From assembly GCF_000007345.1 (NCBI RefSeq), contig NC_003552.1:3658001-3722000 (forward strand): a stretch of 64,000 nucleotides of DNA, given 5' to 3'. Every line of letters begins with the position of its first letter. Positions within the stretch are counted from its first letter, which is position 1. Made by a program: the position numbers and the translations under genes. Shown piece by piece: positions 36,952 through 46,200 of the stretch. The notes under the pieces are model-generated. The model made no database searches. It saw nothing but the letters and a program-made list of their open reading frames with translations, and was not told the origin of the DNA. Source of the stretch: Methanosarcina acetivorans C2A (GTDB lineage Archaea; Halobacteriota; Methanosarcinia; Methanosarcinales; Methanosarcinaceae).

Positions 36952-38511
36952 ATGAAAGATAAGGACAACCGTTATATTCCGAACCCGAGGGAGTTCGCTC
37001 AGGAAATTGCAGAGGAAACACGAACGCTTCGCCATGAAATCACTGGCGGAATCATGCGCATTTATTACCCTCTGGATTTCAGGCGCAACAATTCCCTGAA
37101 AACCCTGAGTAACCAGCTCCGTGATTTACTTGAGAAGAAACTCTGGCTAAAGATTCTCATAGGCATGGGACTCGGCATCTTTCTGGGACTATTTCTCGGG
37201 CCTTTTGGAGGGTACGTCGATCCCGCTTATGCAGAGATTATAAGTGAATGGATTGCCATTCCGGGTTATATCTTCCTCGGGCTTCTGAAGATGATTGTGG
37301 TCCCTCTCGTTTTTGCCTCCATTATCCTTGGGGTGGCTTCAAGCCAGAGCATGAGCGCCCTAAAAAAGACAGGAGTTTCAACAGCAATTTATTTTGTAAT
37401 TACGACTGCAATCGCAGCTGCTATTGGGCTTGGAATGGCGCTTTACATCCATCCCGGGCAGTTTATAAGCGGGGACCTTATTGAAAGTGCAATGGGAAGT
37501 GAGGTTCAGGTAGATACGTCTGCTTTGAATATCGATACTTCGATTCTGACCCTCCCCGCATCGCTTATCGGGGGGCTTCTCCCTTCGAATCCCCTTGGAG
37601 CTCTGGCTAGTGGGGAAATGCTGCAGGTTGTGATCGTTGCAATAATCATAGGTATTGCTCTTGTGTCTCTGAATAAGGAACAGTCAACTCCAATGGTTGG
37701 TGTCCTTAACTCTGTGCAGGCTGTCTGTATGACTGTGGTCAAATGGAGCATGAGTCTTGCCCCTATTGCAGTTTTCGGGCTACTCACCAAGTTTACTATC
37801 AAACTGGGCATCGAAGCCCTGCTCGGAATGATGGTATATGTGGGCACCGTACTTGCAAGCCTGCTGCTCCTCATGTGCCTGAACCTCCTTATTGTCTCCG
37901 TTGTTGCAAGGTATAATCCTTTTAAGTTCCTTAAAGCCATAAGGGATGTTATGCTCCTCGCTTTTTCCACGTCCAGTTCGGCTGCAGTTATGCCCTTATC
38001 TATCAAGACTGCAGAAGAAAAGTTAGGGGTAAAACCTTCGATCTCACAGTTCGTAGTCCCTCTGGGAGCCACGGTCAATATGAACGGGACTGCGCTTTAT
38101 CAGGGTGTAGCTACAGTTTTTCTGGCTGAAGTTTTCGGGATAGAGCTCGGGCCTTTCCAGCTCCTTGTAGTAATGGTTATGGCTGTTGCAGCATCCATTG
38201 GTACGCCTTCGATTCCGGGGGTAGGAATTGTTGTCCTTGCCCTGATTCTCAACAGCGTGGGGATTCCTACGAGCGGGATAGCTCTTATAATGGGAGTCGA
38301 CAGAATACTTGACATGAGCAGGACCGCAGTGAATGTAGCAGGCGACCTTGTGGCATGCAAGGTTATGAATCGCCTGGGCGGAGGAAGAACAGCTGAACAA
38401 AAGGCCAGTGAAATAGCTGAAGTAAAAGTTGAAAAAGTCCCTGAAGATAAATTTGAGGACAAAGCTAAGGCAAATAAAGATATTACAGCATCTGAAAGCT
38501 CAAATACTTAA
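36952..38511 (+). CDS. dicarboxylate/glutamate:cation symporter (DAACS family)
   Basis: 519 residues. The core (~55-480) has the eight helices and two hairpins of DctA/GltP proteins, with the serine-rich hairpin FSTSSSAAVMPLS near 340 and NMNGTALYQG near 378, where Na+ and substrate bind. The substrate is a C4-dicarboxylate or acidic amino acid. The first ~55 residues are a charged soluble extension and the last ~40 a charged tail, both longer than usual. No good Shine-Dalgarno lies before 36952; the transcript may be leaderless or the start further in. The iteron array upstream may regulate it. Confidence 0.9.
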   Translation: MKDKDNRYIPNPREFAQEIAEETRTLRHEITGGIMRIYYPLDFRRNNSLKTLSNQLRDLLEKKLWLKILIGMGLGIFLGLFLGPFGGYVDPAYAEIISEWIAIPGYIFLGLLKMIVVPLVFASIILGVASSQSMSALKKTGVSTAIYFVITTAIAAAIGLGMALYIHPGQFISGDLIESAMGSEVQVDTSALNIDTSILTLPASLIGGLLPSNPLGALASGEMLQVVIVAIIIGIALVSLNKEQSTPMVGVLNSVQAVCMTVVKWSMSLAPIAVFGLLTKFTIKLGIEALLGMMVYVGTVLASLLLLMCLNLLIVSVVARYNPFKFLKAIRDVMLLAFSTSSSAAVMPLSIKTAEEKLGVKPSISQFVVPLGATVNMNGTALYQGVATVFLAEVFGIELGPFQLLVVMVMAVAASIGTPSIPGVGIVVLALILNSVGIPTSGIALIMGVDRILDMSRTAVNVAGDLVACKVMNRLGGGRTAEQKASEIAEVKVEKVPEDKFEDKAKANKDITASESSNT

Positions 38512-38678
38512 CTTCTCAAAAAATCCTTTTTTCTAACTTTATCTTAACTTTTTCTGCCCTGAATACCCTGGAAAATAATTTCAGGGTTTTTTAACAGGGA
38601 TTTTAATTTTTTTAACAGGGATTTTAAATAGATTAAGGACTTTTAAATATATTTGGAGATTTTAAATAGATTTGAAGA

Positions 38679-38704
38679 CTCTGAGGCTGCGGCAGCTTCA
38701 GAGA
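38679..38704 (-). terminator. hairpin over the AOR stop codon
   Basis: CTCTGA-A-GCTG-CCG-CAGC-C-TCAGAG on the minus strand, a strong stem with one bulge pair. It includes the TGA stop of the oxidoreductase gene. No long T-run follows, so it may stabilise the 3' end of the message more than terminate it. Confidence 0.5.
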
Positions 38705-40470
38705 GCCTTAACTCCTCTTTTTTCTACATACATTTCAATTGCTTTCCTGACCCTTGCTTCTTCGAGCTTTCCTGTAGTTGAGGCTGTCTCAAAAAACCTT
38801 TTCGGGAGAGTAAGGTTTTCGAACTTGAAACCGAATTTCTTTTTTAATTCGTATTTTTTCCTGAAGATGTCCTTTCCAAGTTCTTTGAGTTCTTCTTCGG
38901 TTCTTTCTATCCCTATGCATTTCAGGGCCTGAACCATGTTTTCGTATGTATAGACATTTCTGGCAAAGAGACAGGCAACCATGCAGTTCAGGACGCTGCG
39001 GCGGTCTTCTTCATCGATAATATAGTCGACAATTTTCTCATCCGATACAGGCTGGTTAAACGCTTTCTGATCTGCGGAATAACCTGCACTGTCCAGGTGG
39101 GAATGCCGGGCTCCGACCGAAAGCCCAAGCATGTTTCCAAGCCCTGTGTGGTAGCCGGGAATCTCGAGCCCCCCCAAGCGGATTGCAAAATCTTCTCCCC
39201 CGTATTTTTTGGAGGCATAATCCACCCCCTTTCCAAGGTCTGAATAAAATTCGTTAGGGGCCTGGACTACCAGCTCTATTGCTCGAAGGTATGTTGCTTT
39301 GTCACCCCAGGAAAATTTGAGTCCCAGGGTCTCACTGGTGGAAATCTTCCCACGCTGCTGCATCTCCGTAACCCAGGCAAGTATAACTCCCATGCTGATT
39401 ATATCCACCCCGGCTTTTTCGCAAGCGTCAATTAGTTCGAGTACGGCTTCAGGGTCCGTAACGCCAAGATTAGAACCAAGAGCGTAGATTAATTCAAAGT
39501 CGTAGGAAATGTTGAGGGTTTCATATTCATGGGCTTTTGAGAACTGACGCTTCAGCATGGCTACATGGACGCAGCCTATGGGACATCCGGCGCAAGAAAC
39601 CCTACGGATCAGGTACTTTTCCGCAAAGTTCTCTCCCGAGATGTCTTCTACCCCTTCGATTGAGGTTGCCTGCAGGTTTCGTGTAGGGAGACCTTTGAGT
39701 TCATTTAAGACCAGGATATTTTCGCTTGTGCCAAGGTTGTGGTATTTTTCCATCAGCCCGGTTTTCACAATTGTCTCGTAAAGGTTTCCGTACATTTTTT
39801 TGTAGGCATTGTGGTCAGGGCTTCTAAGTTCCTGGTGTCCTGCAACAAGAAGAGCCTTGAGTTTCTTTGCTCCGAAAACTGTCCCGAGCCCGAGTCGCCC
39901 GAAGTGTCTGTAGGTATCAACGTTTACACTTGCATACGTAACTCCTTTCTCCCCTGCAGGCCCTATCCTGATAATGCTGCGCCTTCCTGCACCGGGTTCC
40001 ACCCTGCGGAGGATCTGCCCCACATCGATCGCAGAAGAGAGGTTCCATATGGAGGATGCGTCCCTGAAAGCAACCTTGTCATCGTGTACCGTCACATACA
40101 CAGGATATTTGGAAGAGCCTTTGATAACGATTGTTTCAAATCCTGCATAGCGCAGGGACATGGCAAGGTGCCCTCCCGCATAGGACTCTCCAAGTTCCCC
40201 GTTAAGGGGGGAGCGGAAAAGCGCTACGGTTTTGGTACAGGTGGGATACACGCCTGAGAGAGGTCCGGTGCTGAGAATTACCGGCATTTCGGGGTCAAGA
40301 GGTTCTGTACCTTCTTTATATTCTTCGAGCATGAGATTTGTGGCAACTCCTATGCCTCCGAGGTATTTTTCATAGAGGTCCGGTCTTTCCTCAATGTGAT
40401 AAGTCTGATTGGTCAGGTCAATGTAAAGCACGTTTTTAAGACCCGGAATAGCGTACTGTTCTGTTGTCAT
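38698..40470 (-). CDS. aor: aldehyde:ferredoxin oxidoreductase (tungsten enzyme)
   Basis: 590 residues, the normal length for this family. N-terminal domain with the AOR fold (VLYIDLTNQTYHIEERPDLYEKYLGGIGVATNLM), GESYAGGHLAMSLRYAGFETIVIKG near 95-120, cluster ligands CAGCPIGC near 299 and a further Cys in NCMVACLFARN near 510, and LGLSVGARHSHLDSAGYS near 460. It holds a tungstopterin and a 4Fe-4S cluster and oxidises aldehydes, giving electrons to ferredoxin. The start overlaps the stop of the ferredoxin gene by four bases, so the two form one translational unit. Confidence 0.92.
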   Translation of the reverse strand: MTTEQYAIPGLKNVLYIDLTNQTYHIEERPDLYEKYLGGIGVATNLMLEEYKEGTEPLDPEMPVILSTGPLSGVYPTCTKTVALFRSPLNGELGESYAGGHLAMSLRYAGFETIVIKGSSKYPVYVTVHDDKVAFRDASSIWNLSSAIDVGQILRRVEPGAGRRSIIRIGPAGEKGVTYASVNVDTYRHFGRLGLGTVFGAKKLKALLVAGHQELRSPDHNAYKKMYGNLYETIVKTGLMEKYHNLGTSENILVLNELKGLPTRNLQATSIEGVEDISGENFAEKYLIRRVSCAGCPIGCVHVAMLKRQFSKAHEYETLNISYDFELIYALGSNLGVTDPEAVLELIDACEKAGVDIISMGVILAWVTEMQQRGKISTSETLGLKFSWGDKATYLRAIELVVQAPNEFYSDLGKGVDYASKKYGGEDFAIRLGGLEIPGYHTGLGNMLGLSVGARHSHLDSAGYSADQKAFNQPVSDEKIVDYIIDEEDRRSVLNCMVACLFARNVYTYENMVQALKCIGIERTEEELKELGKDIFRKKYELKKKFGFKFENLTLPKRFFETASTTGKLEEARVRKAIEMYVEKRGVKAL

Positions 40471-40985
40471 TTTTTCACCTCAGGCTCTTTTTTCCCGTAA
40501 AGCTCCTTATGGGAAGCAGTAGGGCCTTCAGGGCTCGTATCTTCAACAGGGCTCGTATCCGTGACCTTTAATTCCCCGCTGTCTTCGACCTCAATCATTT
40601 CAAGGACATCATGCGGGCAGAACTTTGTGCAGACCCCGCAGTGTTTGCAGATGACTGCTTTTTTTTCTGCATCCAGATGAATTGCCCCAACTATGCAGGC
40701 TTCGATACAGTTTCCGCAGCCGTCGCAGATTTCTTTGTTAAGAGTAACGCCTCCCCCTTTCCTTTTAGTCAGCGCACCAAGAGGGCAGGCTCTCATGCAC
40801 GGAGGGTCAACACAGGCGTGACAGACAATCATAGCATAAGCAGTTTCGATTCCGCCACGAGTCTGGATGTTAATTCTGCTGTTTTTCAAAGATATGGTAT
40901 CGTACCAGGTCCTTGCACAGGCCATCATACAGGAATAGCAGCCTATGCAGCGGGCCGGGTTTGCAACCTTTAGCCTTTTTGCCAT
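40467..40985 (-). CDS. polyferredoxin electron partner of the AOR
   Basis: 172 residues with four 4Fe-4S cluster motifs: CIGCYSCMMAC near 17, CHACVDPPCMRACPLGAL near 67, CDGCGNCIEACIVGAI near 105 and CKHCGVCTKFCPHDVL near 126. This is the HycB/DmsB-like layout found beside AOR-family genes. It carries electrons from the oxidoreductase into the ferredoxin pool. First gene of the operon, overlapping the AOR start by four bases. The acidic C-terminus (SPVEDTSPEGP) is variable linker. Confidence 0.9.
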   Translation of the reverse strand: MAKRLKVANPARCIGCYSCMMACARTWYDTISLKNSRINIQTRGGIETAYAMIVCHACVDPPCMRACPLGALTKRKGGGVTLNKEICDGCGNCIEACIVGAIHLDAEKKAVICKHCGVCTKFCPHDVLEMIEVEDSGELKVTDTSPVEDTSPEGPTASHKELYGKKEPEVKK

Positions 40986-41193
40986 GGCACTCCCACTCCG
41001 GATTCCCTTTTACAAAAAATAGGTTCCCTCGGTTTATATAATGTAGTATTGAAATGCAACAGGAACCGGATCCAGAATTTATTGAATATTTGAAAAATGG
41101 CAAGGATCTCTTTTCCAGAATAGCTGCTTGAAAAAACCTATTATTTGAATGTAAATAGAAAGGTCTTTATTGTGAGATCACATAGGTAGGATA

Positions 41194-41376
41194 GTGGATT
41201 CCGGTTTGTTGAATCGTCGAACAAATAGTTATCGGAGATATTTGGTCTGGATGATTCGCATGCAACAAGACGAAATGATACAGCAAAACAAAATGATGCA
41301 GCAAAATAAAGTGATAATTGGTACTTTCGGCGTACTTTTTATTTTGTTAGCGCTAGTCAGTTTGTACTGGATCTGA
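41194..41376 (+). CDS. tiny single-helix membrane protein (Q-rich N-terminus)
   Basis: 60 residues from the GTG at 41194, or 41 from an inner ATG (41251, with GGAGAT upstream). The last part, MMQQNKVIIGTFGVLFILLALV, is one hydrophobic helix preceded by a Q/N-rich stretch. It resembles the 26-residue protein at 43892 almost position by position (QQN-x-VI-x-GT...), which makes chance unlikely. Function unknown. Probably inserted in the membrane with the N-terminus inside. Confidence 0.6.
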   Translation: MDSGLLNRRTNSYRRYLVWMIRMQQDEMIQQNKMMQQNKVIIGTFGVLFILLALVSLYWI

Positions 41377-42011
41377 CTGGACTGGATCAAACTCAAATCC
41401 CCTGTGGCAAAGGGATAGGAGTCCATTAAGGAAGCAAGGATTCAATTCTTTGAAAAAAAAGCTTTCTTCGGGCATACCTGATATTGTTTCCCGTGAAGCT
41501 CAGATCCAAAAATCGTTTTAGAAATGGAACCGGGTTTTTTGTGGTTCCGATCAGTACCTAGAGTTCATCCTGGTCCTCAGGGAGTCCAAGGTGCCCTTGA
41601 TTTTCCCTGGAGGGCGTACAGGTTGATAACTGTTCCAGCTTATGGCCGGCCCGGCAGAGGACGTTGTAGAAAAATGGCCCTGGCTCAAACAGCGGAACAT
41701 GACCCATCATACACTTTATAACAGGCCCGGAAAAGAAGCCCGAGAAGAAGACGTTGTTGTAAGAGGGGTTTGGAAAGGCCTGGAAAAAGGTGAAAAGACA
41801 GGAAGTGCAGGGTGTGTGAACCTGCAAAAGAGTAATCGTGGAGAGGCCCTGAACGACGAGGGAGACAAGAAGGGAAACTTAGTTTCTCTCGGATTCAGGG
41901 TTACTTTTTTTCGAATAAATTATTCTAGTTTACTTTTCTTCAAACAGTATAACTTTTTTAGTACTGTAGTTGAGTACTGGAGGTGTTCATAGCGGACTGT
42001 TTTTGTATTTT
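41377..42011. other. region without a supported gene
   Basis: Several open frames on both strands (for example 41524-41721 and 41642-41992) overlap one another and carry no motif. The sequence is richer in GC than the spacers around it, so a lost gene is possible, but I cannot identify it. Confidence 0.4.
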
Positions 42012-43608
42012 AACCTTAATTTGACAGTATCCACTAATTGATATTGAAAATCTATCCTATTCTTAGCTCAAACTAATTTGACACAAGGTTATGAATCCAT
42101 CTAATTTTATAATAAATTCTATGGAATAGTGCCCATTTTTGTTACAATTAAACTATTGATCTTATCAAAATTAGCAAAAATATAATTTCTGAGTCCATTT
42201 TTCACGAACTTTATTGTAAGTGTCAAATTTTTCAAGCTTTTTTTGATGAATTTTGTGGATTTGTGCTTGATTTCCTCAAATTCATATCGCATCAGCGATA
42301 TGAATAATTGAGCAATAAATCCCAGTATAATAGCTCCATGAATGCTATTTTCTGACCAAACCCTTAACGGCTTAATCTGTATTTCGTTTTTAAGCGAGTT
42401 GAATATTTTCTCTATAGAGTCCTTTTCTCGATATATTTCCAGTGCCTTTTCAAGTGTCAAATTCTTGTTTGATTTAAGGCAGAAAAATCCTTCTCTTCCA
42501 TTAATTATGGAACTCTTTAGGAGTTCTATCGCTTCATCATCACTAAGCTCTTCGAGCTTAGTCTTAAAAGAATAGTCAATCTCAATCAACTCATTGTTTA
42601 TTCTGAATTTTTTGGGAAGCTTTTTATTTTTGACAATTATCTCCTGTATCTCTTTTGCTTCCTGTAACTTCTTCAGAACAGTTCTTGCCTTTGCTTCCAA
42701 TTGTTTTTCTTGTAATGATTCTGATAAATAGAAATACTTAATGCTATTTGGCTTGACTATTTTTATCCCATAAATTCCTTTCTCAGAATCTATCTGTTCT
42801 GCTTTAGTTACATCAAATTTCTCAATGATTTTATCGTCACTTGAATTCAGTTTCATGGAAGTAAGATATGTCATCTTATCTTCCTGTATCAGCTTTATGT
42901 TTTCAACTGTATTAGCGCCTTTATCAAAAACAATAAGAGATCCTTTTTTGAGTTTACTTTTTACCTTGTTATACGTCTCAGGAAAATGTTTCAGATCAAG
43001 AACATTTCCTTTGTTTACTGTAACTCCAATGGGTATGTTAATTGATTTTTTGAGTTCGCTTACTCCAACTGTTATCTGAAGCTTATCAGGTCTATGATCT
43101 CTGCTATATCCAAACTTTCCAAGCTTGGATTTTGTGCCGTAAAGAGTTATACTTGTCCAGTCAAGGTTTATATCTGTCTCTTCAAAATCATAAACGGAAA
43201 ATAGATTGCCTAAAATATCAGAAAGAATCTCCTCTTTGTTGCGCCCCAGGATCTCAAGTGTTCTGTAAAGAACCTTTTCATGAAAACTCTCGAGATTCAA
43301 AATCTCGAGAATTTCTTTCTGATTTAACCATTTGCCAGCTTCTTTAATGCTAAAATTCTCGGTGAGCTTGTAGCTCACCAAGCCTATTAATAAACTATTG
43401 AGATCTAAACCTCGGCTTTTATGCTTACCAAAAACATCAGAGAAATTAAGTTTTTCATAAAAGTATTGGACAGCAAGCATCGAGCCGATAGGAACACATA
43501 TATTCTTGTTAGGAATAGTAGGGAATGCTCTTATTTTTGTTTTTAGATTCATCAAACCAATAACGAAAATAAGAGTATTTATTTTTATAGAAATGTCAAA
43601 CTAAGGTT
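42012..43608 (-). mobile_element. IS4/IS1634-like insertion sequence (about 1.6 kb)
   Basis: Inverted repeats AACCTTAATTTGACA (42012-42026) and TGTCAAACTAAGGTT (43594-43608), 14 of 15 positions matching, with TTTT outside both. It encodes one 478-residue transposase. No target duplication is evident. It separates the two tiny related membrane-protein genes at 41194 and 43892. Confidence 0.78.
42119..43555 (-). CDS. IS4-superfamily transposase
   Basis: 478 residues. N-terminal region PNKNICVPIGSMLAVQYFYEKLNFSDVF, then the catalytic core with candidate Asp in INLDWTSITLYG (~130) and LIVFDKGANTVENI (~210) and Glu in YREKDSIEKIFNSLK (~385-395), the Y-(2)-R-(3)-E-(6)-K signature of IS4-type proteins. 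Full length, no frameshift. The DNA is AT-richer than its neighbours, as expected for mobile DNA. Confidence 0.85.
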   Translation of the reverse strand: MMNLKTKIRAFPTIPNKNICVPIGSMLAVQYFYEKLNFSDVFGKHKSRGLDLNSLLIGLVSYKLTENFSIKEAGKWLNQKEILEILNLESFHEKVLYRTLEILGRNKEEILSDILGNLFSVYDFEETDINLDWTSITLYGTKSKLGKFGYSRDHRPDKLQITVGVSELKKSINIPIGVTVNKGNVLDLKHFPETYNKVKSKLKKGSLIVFDKGANTVENIKLIQEDKMTYLTSMKLNSSDDKIIEKFDVTKAEQIDSEKGIYGIKIVKPNSIKYFYLSESLQEKQLEAKARTVLKKLQEAKEIQEIIVKNKKLPKKFRINNELIEIDYSFKTKLEELSDDEAIELLKSSIINGREGFFCLKSNKNLTLEKALEIYREKDSIEKIFNSLKNEIQIKPLRVWSENSIHGAIILGFIAQLFISLMRYEFEEIKHKSTKFIKKSLKNLTLTIKFVKNGLRNYIFANFDKINSLIVTKMGTIP

Positions 43609-43891
43609 TTAAAACTGTATGTATTAATGTATTTATTTTTAGGGTTATGTATTTCATGGCCACTTTTTTTGGAGACAATACTTCCAAGAAAAATATTTCA
43701 GGTTTCGACACTGAAAAAAATAGCTTATTCTACTCCTGCACATAAGATTACTACGTAAAAAAATTCCTTAACAAATTAAAATGGAAAGCTATTTATCCTA
43801 ATCTTACATAAATAATACTGAAGATTCTGATTTTTATAATTATAAATTCACTATCGGAGATTTTAACGAATCTCTATATGGAAGGTTTCCC

Positions 43892-43972
43892 ATGCAGCAG
43901 AACAATGTGATAGTTGGCACGTATACCCTGATGTTTATGTTAGTTGTGGCTATCGCCATGCTGTTGGTATAA
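43892..43972 (+). CDS. 26-residue membrane microprotein
   Basis: Reads MQQNNVIVGTYTLMFMLV... and ends AMLLV. One hydrophobic helix behind a Q-Q-N-N start. GGAAGG lies six bases before the ATG, a good Shine-Dalgarno for so small a frame. Its first ten residues correspond to the C-terminal segment of the protein at 41194 (QQNKVIIGTF), so it belongs to the same unnamed microprotein family. Too short for standard gene calling. Confidence 0.6.
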   Translation: MQQNNVIVGTYTLMFMLVVAIAMLLV

Positions 43973-44355
43973 AACTAACTCCCCATGGTGTTTTAACGAC
44001 GGTTTCTGGCATATCCTAAAATCGACAACAAGAAACGATCTGGCCTGATATTTTTTGGGGCCTATCCTGAAATTATGTATTTATTTTCCCTACAAATTGA
44101 GTATCTGGAAAGCTTCTGCTGAAGAAGTTGTCGAAAGAAGGAGTTTTAGGGTTGTTTAATATCCTTTATGAAAGGATTCAAGGACATTTTGTTTTCCTGA
44201 TGTCCTGAAGGTATCTTATTTTCTTAGCAACTTTTTAACTTCAGAATAATTGTAATAGACTCATGGCTTGAAGTTTCTTCTCTTAACTTCTTTAGTATAC
44301 AGTATTACTTTTTTTCATCCATTTCTTGTTTGAGGACATGCTTCAAGGACATGCT
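43973..44355. other. intergenic region
   Basis: AT-rich spacer downstream of the microprotein and of the leftward amidotransferase gene. A short tandem repeat (GGACATGCTTCA, twice) is at 44334-44357. No gene seen. Confidence 0.4.
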
Positions 44356-45060
44356 TCAGTGAGTAATTGTTTTTTCAAGGTTGTCCAGCAACCTGAACGT
44401 TAATTTTCTGGATTCTTTAAGGAAATCGGTTCTGTTCAGCATTTCGTCTTCTTTCTGGATGTATTTTCCTTCAATGAGTTCATCTCTGCAATTTTCAATT
44501 ACGTTTTTGATTGTCTGGTTGCTCATTTCCAGATGAAACTGCAACCCGATTACTCTGTTTTCATAAATGAACCCCTGGTTTTTGCAGGCTTCGTTTTCAA
44601 AGAGCCTCTTGGCCCCACCCGGCAGGCTGAAGGTGTCTCCATGCCAGTGAAACGCAGGGAAGTCCTCAGGAATGCCTTCGAGGAGCGGGATTTCGGCTTT
44701 CTCAGCTCTTTCCGCAGATACCGGGAACCACCCAATCTCTTTATAATTATTCTTAAATACTTCCGCCTTCAGGACATCAGCCAGCAGCTGGGCTCCGAGA
44801 CAGATCCCAAGCACTGCTTTTCCTCCTGTAATGGCTTTTTCGAGAAAGGCTTTTTCTTCCCTCAGCCAGGTGTATTTTTCATACTCGTAAATATTCATGG
44901 GCCCTCCCATGACTATGAGGAGGTCGAAAGTCTCGATTTTCGGGAAACTTTCGTTTTCGTATAAGTGGGTAGTTGACAGGAAATGATTTTTCTGTGCTAT
45001 CCATTCGGTAATGGTCCCGGGAGTTTCAAAATTTACGTGCTGGATACAGTGGATTTTCAT
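44356..45060 (-). CDS. class I glutamine amidotransferase-like protein
   Basis: 234 residues. The GATase triad is visible: Cys in GICLGAQLLAD near 97, His in GLQFHLEMSN near 172, and Glu two residues on. MGGPMNIYEYEKYTWLREEK near 51-70 and FHWHGDTFSLP near 138 are characteristic of the stand-alone GMP-synthase-like group. It hydrolyses glutamine or gamma-glutamyl compounds; the partner synthetase is not adjacent, so the pathway is unknown. Confidence 0.87.
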   Translation of the reverse strand: MKIHCIQHVNFETPGTITEWIAQKNHFLSTTHLYENESFPKIETFDLLIVMGGPMNIYEYEKYTWLREEKAFLEKAITGGKAVLGICLGAQLLADVLKAEVFKNNYKEIGWFPVSAERAEKAEIPLLEGIPEDFPAFHWHGDTFSLPGGAKRLFENEACKNQGFIYENRVIGLQFHLEMSNQTIKNVIENCRDELIEGKYIQKEDEMLNRTDFLKESRKLTFRLLDNLEKTITH

Positions 45061-45169
45061 GTTGAATTCCTTCTGTTTGATATGTTTTTTAATAAAAATT
45101 AGTCAAGTCAGGAAATATATAATAATTTGTAAGCTTGTTCTTGCATGGAATAAATTTCAGAAGCTCAAA

Positions 45170-45823
45170 TCAAAAACTAGGAAGTTCAAATCCAAGCTCG
45201 GATAAATTTTTAAATATCCTTATGCACGGATATTGCGAAAACTCTTTTTCGTCTGTTGTTCCTGTGGTAATTCCCGCAAAATCAACATTTGCTGCCAGGG
45301 CTGTTTTGGCATCTACAAGACTATCTCCGATATACAGCACGTTATTTTGCTGTGCATTAAGGCTGTCAATTGCGAGTAAAAGGCCTTCTGGGGATGGTTT
45401 TGGCGTTTTAACATCCTCTCCTCCAACAATAATGTCTACAAGATCTGAAATGCCGTGCGTATTTAAAGTCTCCACGATCCTGTAGTGGTATTTTGTAGTT
45501 ACGATCCCCGTATTGAGTCCATCATGTTTTAACTGCCGCAGTGTGCTAATAGTGTCATCAAAAAGAACGGTGTTTTTTGACATGACCTCATCGGCTTTTT
45601 CCTTAAATAATATTTTAAAACGACTTATAAGGGCTTTATCCTTATTCGCCGTCAGCTGTACGAACGCCTCATCCAGTGATAAACCGACAGTCCTTTTTAT
45701 GCTTTCAATATCACAGCCGGCAAGGCCCAGCTCACTAAAAGCGTGGTTAAAACTCGATACAATACCATCCGTTGCATCGGCAAGTGTGTAGTCAAAATCA
45801 AAAATTATGGTGTTATATTTCAT
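45170..45823 (-). CDS. HAD-family phosphatase (phosphoglycolate phosphatase-like)
   Basis: 217 residues from the ATG at 45823, chosen because family members begin right before the first motif and the 62 codons upstream look non-coding; an in-frame start at 46009 exists. Motif I is FDFDYTLADATDG (nucleophile Asp and acid Asp), motif II IVTTKY, motif III Lys in KTPKPSPEG, motif IV YIGDSLVDAKTALAA. The cap is helical. A phosphatase for small phosphorylated metabolites, perhaps phosphoglycolate. Monocistronic, behind the amidotransferase on the same strand. Confidence 0.85.
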   Translation of the reverse strand: MKYNTIIFDFDYTLADATDGIVSSFNHAFSELGLAGCDIESIKRTVGLSLDEAFVQLTANKDKALISRFKILFKEKADEVMSKNTVLFDDTISTLRQLKHDGLNTGIVTTKYHYRIVETLNTHGISDLVDIIVGGEDVKTPKPSPEGLLLAIDSLNAQQNNVLYIGDSLVDAKTALAANVDFAGITTGTTDEKEFSQYPCIRIFKNLSELGFELPSF

Positions 45824-46200
45824 TTCTTCCACTCTTGGTTCTTCGGTACTGAAACAGCATATTTTACAGCACCTTTTCTTCCGGAAATTAAGATTTTGGG
45901 AGTCTTTACCATGAGGACTATTAGTTATAAATACTATTTTTTTCTCTATACTACCTGCAGATGGGAAGAGACCTTGAAGACAACTTTTGTTGATCATAAT
46001 GCTGATCATAAATTACATATAAAAATAATTCCACACATATCCAATGTTTTAAGTACTTCATTATGTTTTAGAATGTAATTTTTGTTAAGATATATCCAAC
46101 ACATATGAAATCCTGTCTGTTGTGAGTTAAGATTATATGATGCATGATTTCCATTAATTGAAAACCTGATTCACTGGAAAAAATAGAGGTAGTTTAGGGA

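Noticed and set aside
41524-41992. Overlapping open frames on both strands
   Set aside because: No motif and no start signal; cannot choose between frames.
45824-46009. N-terminal extension of the HAD phosphatase
   Set aside because: 62 residues with no family match; the family starts just before FDFDYTLAD and an ATG with GTGG upstream is there.
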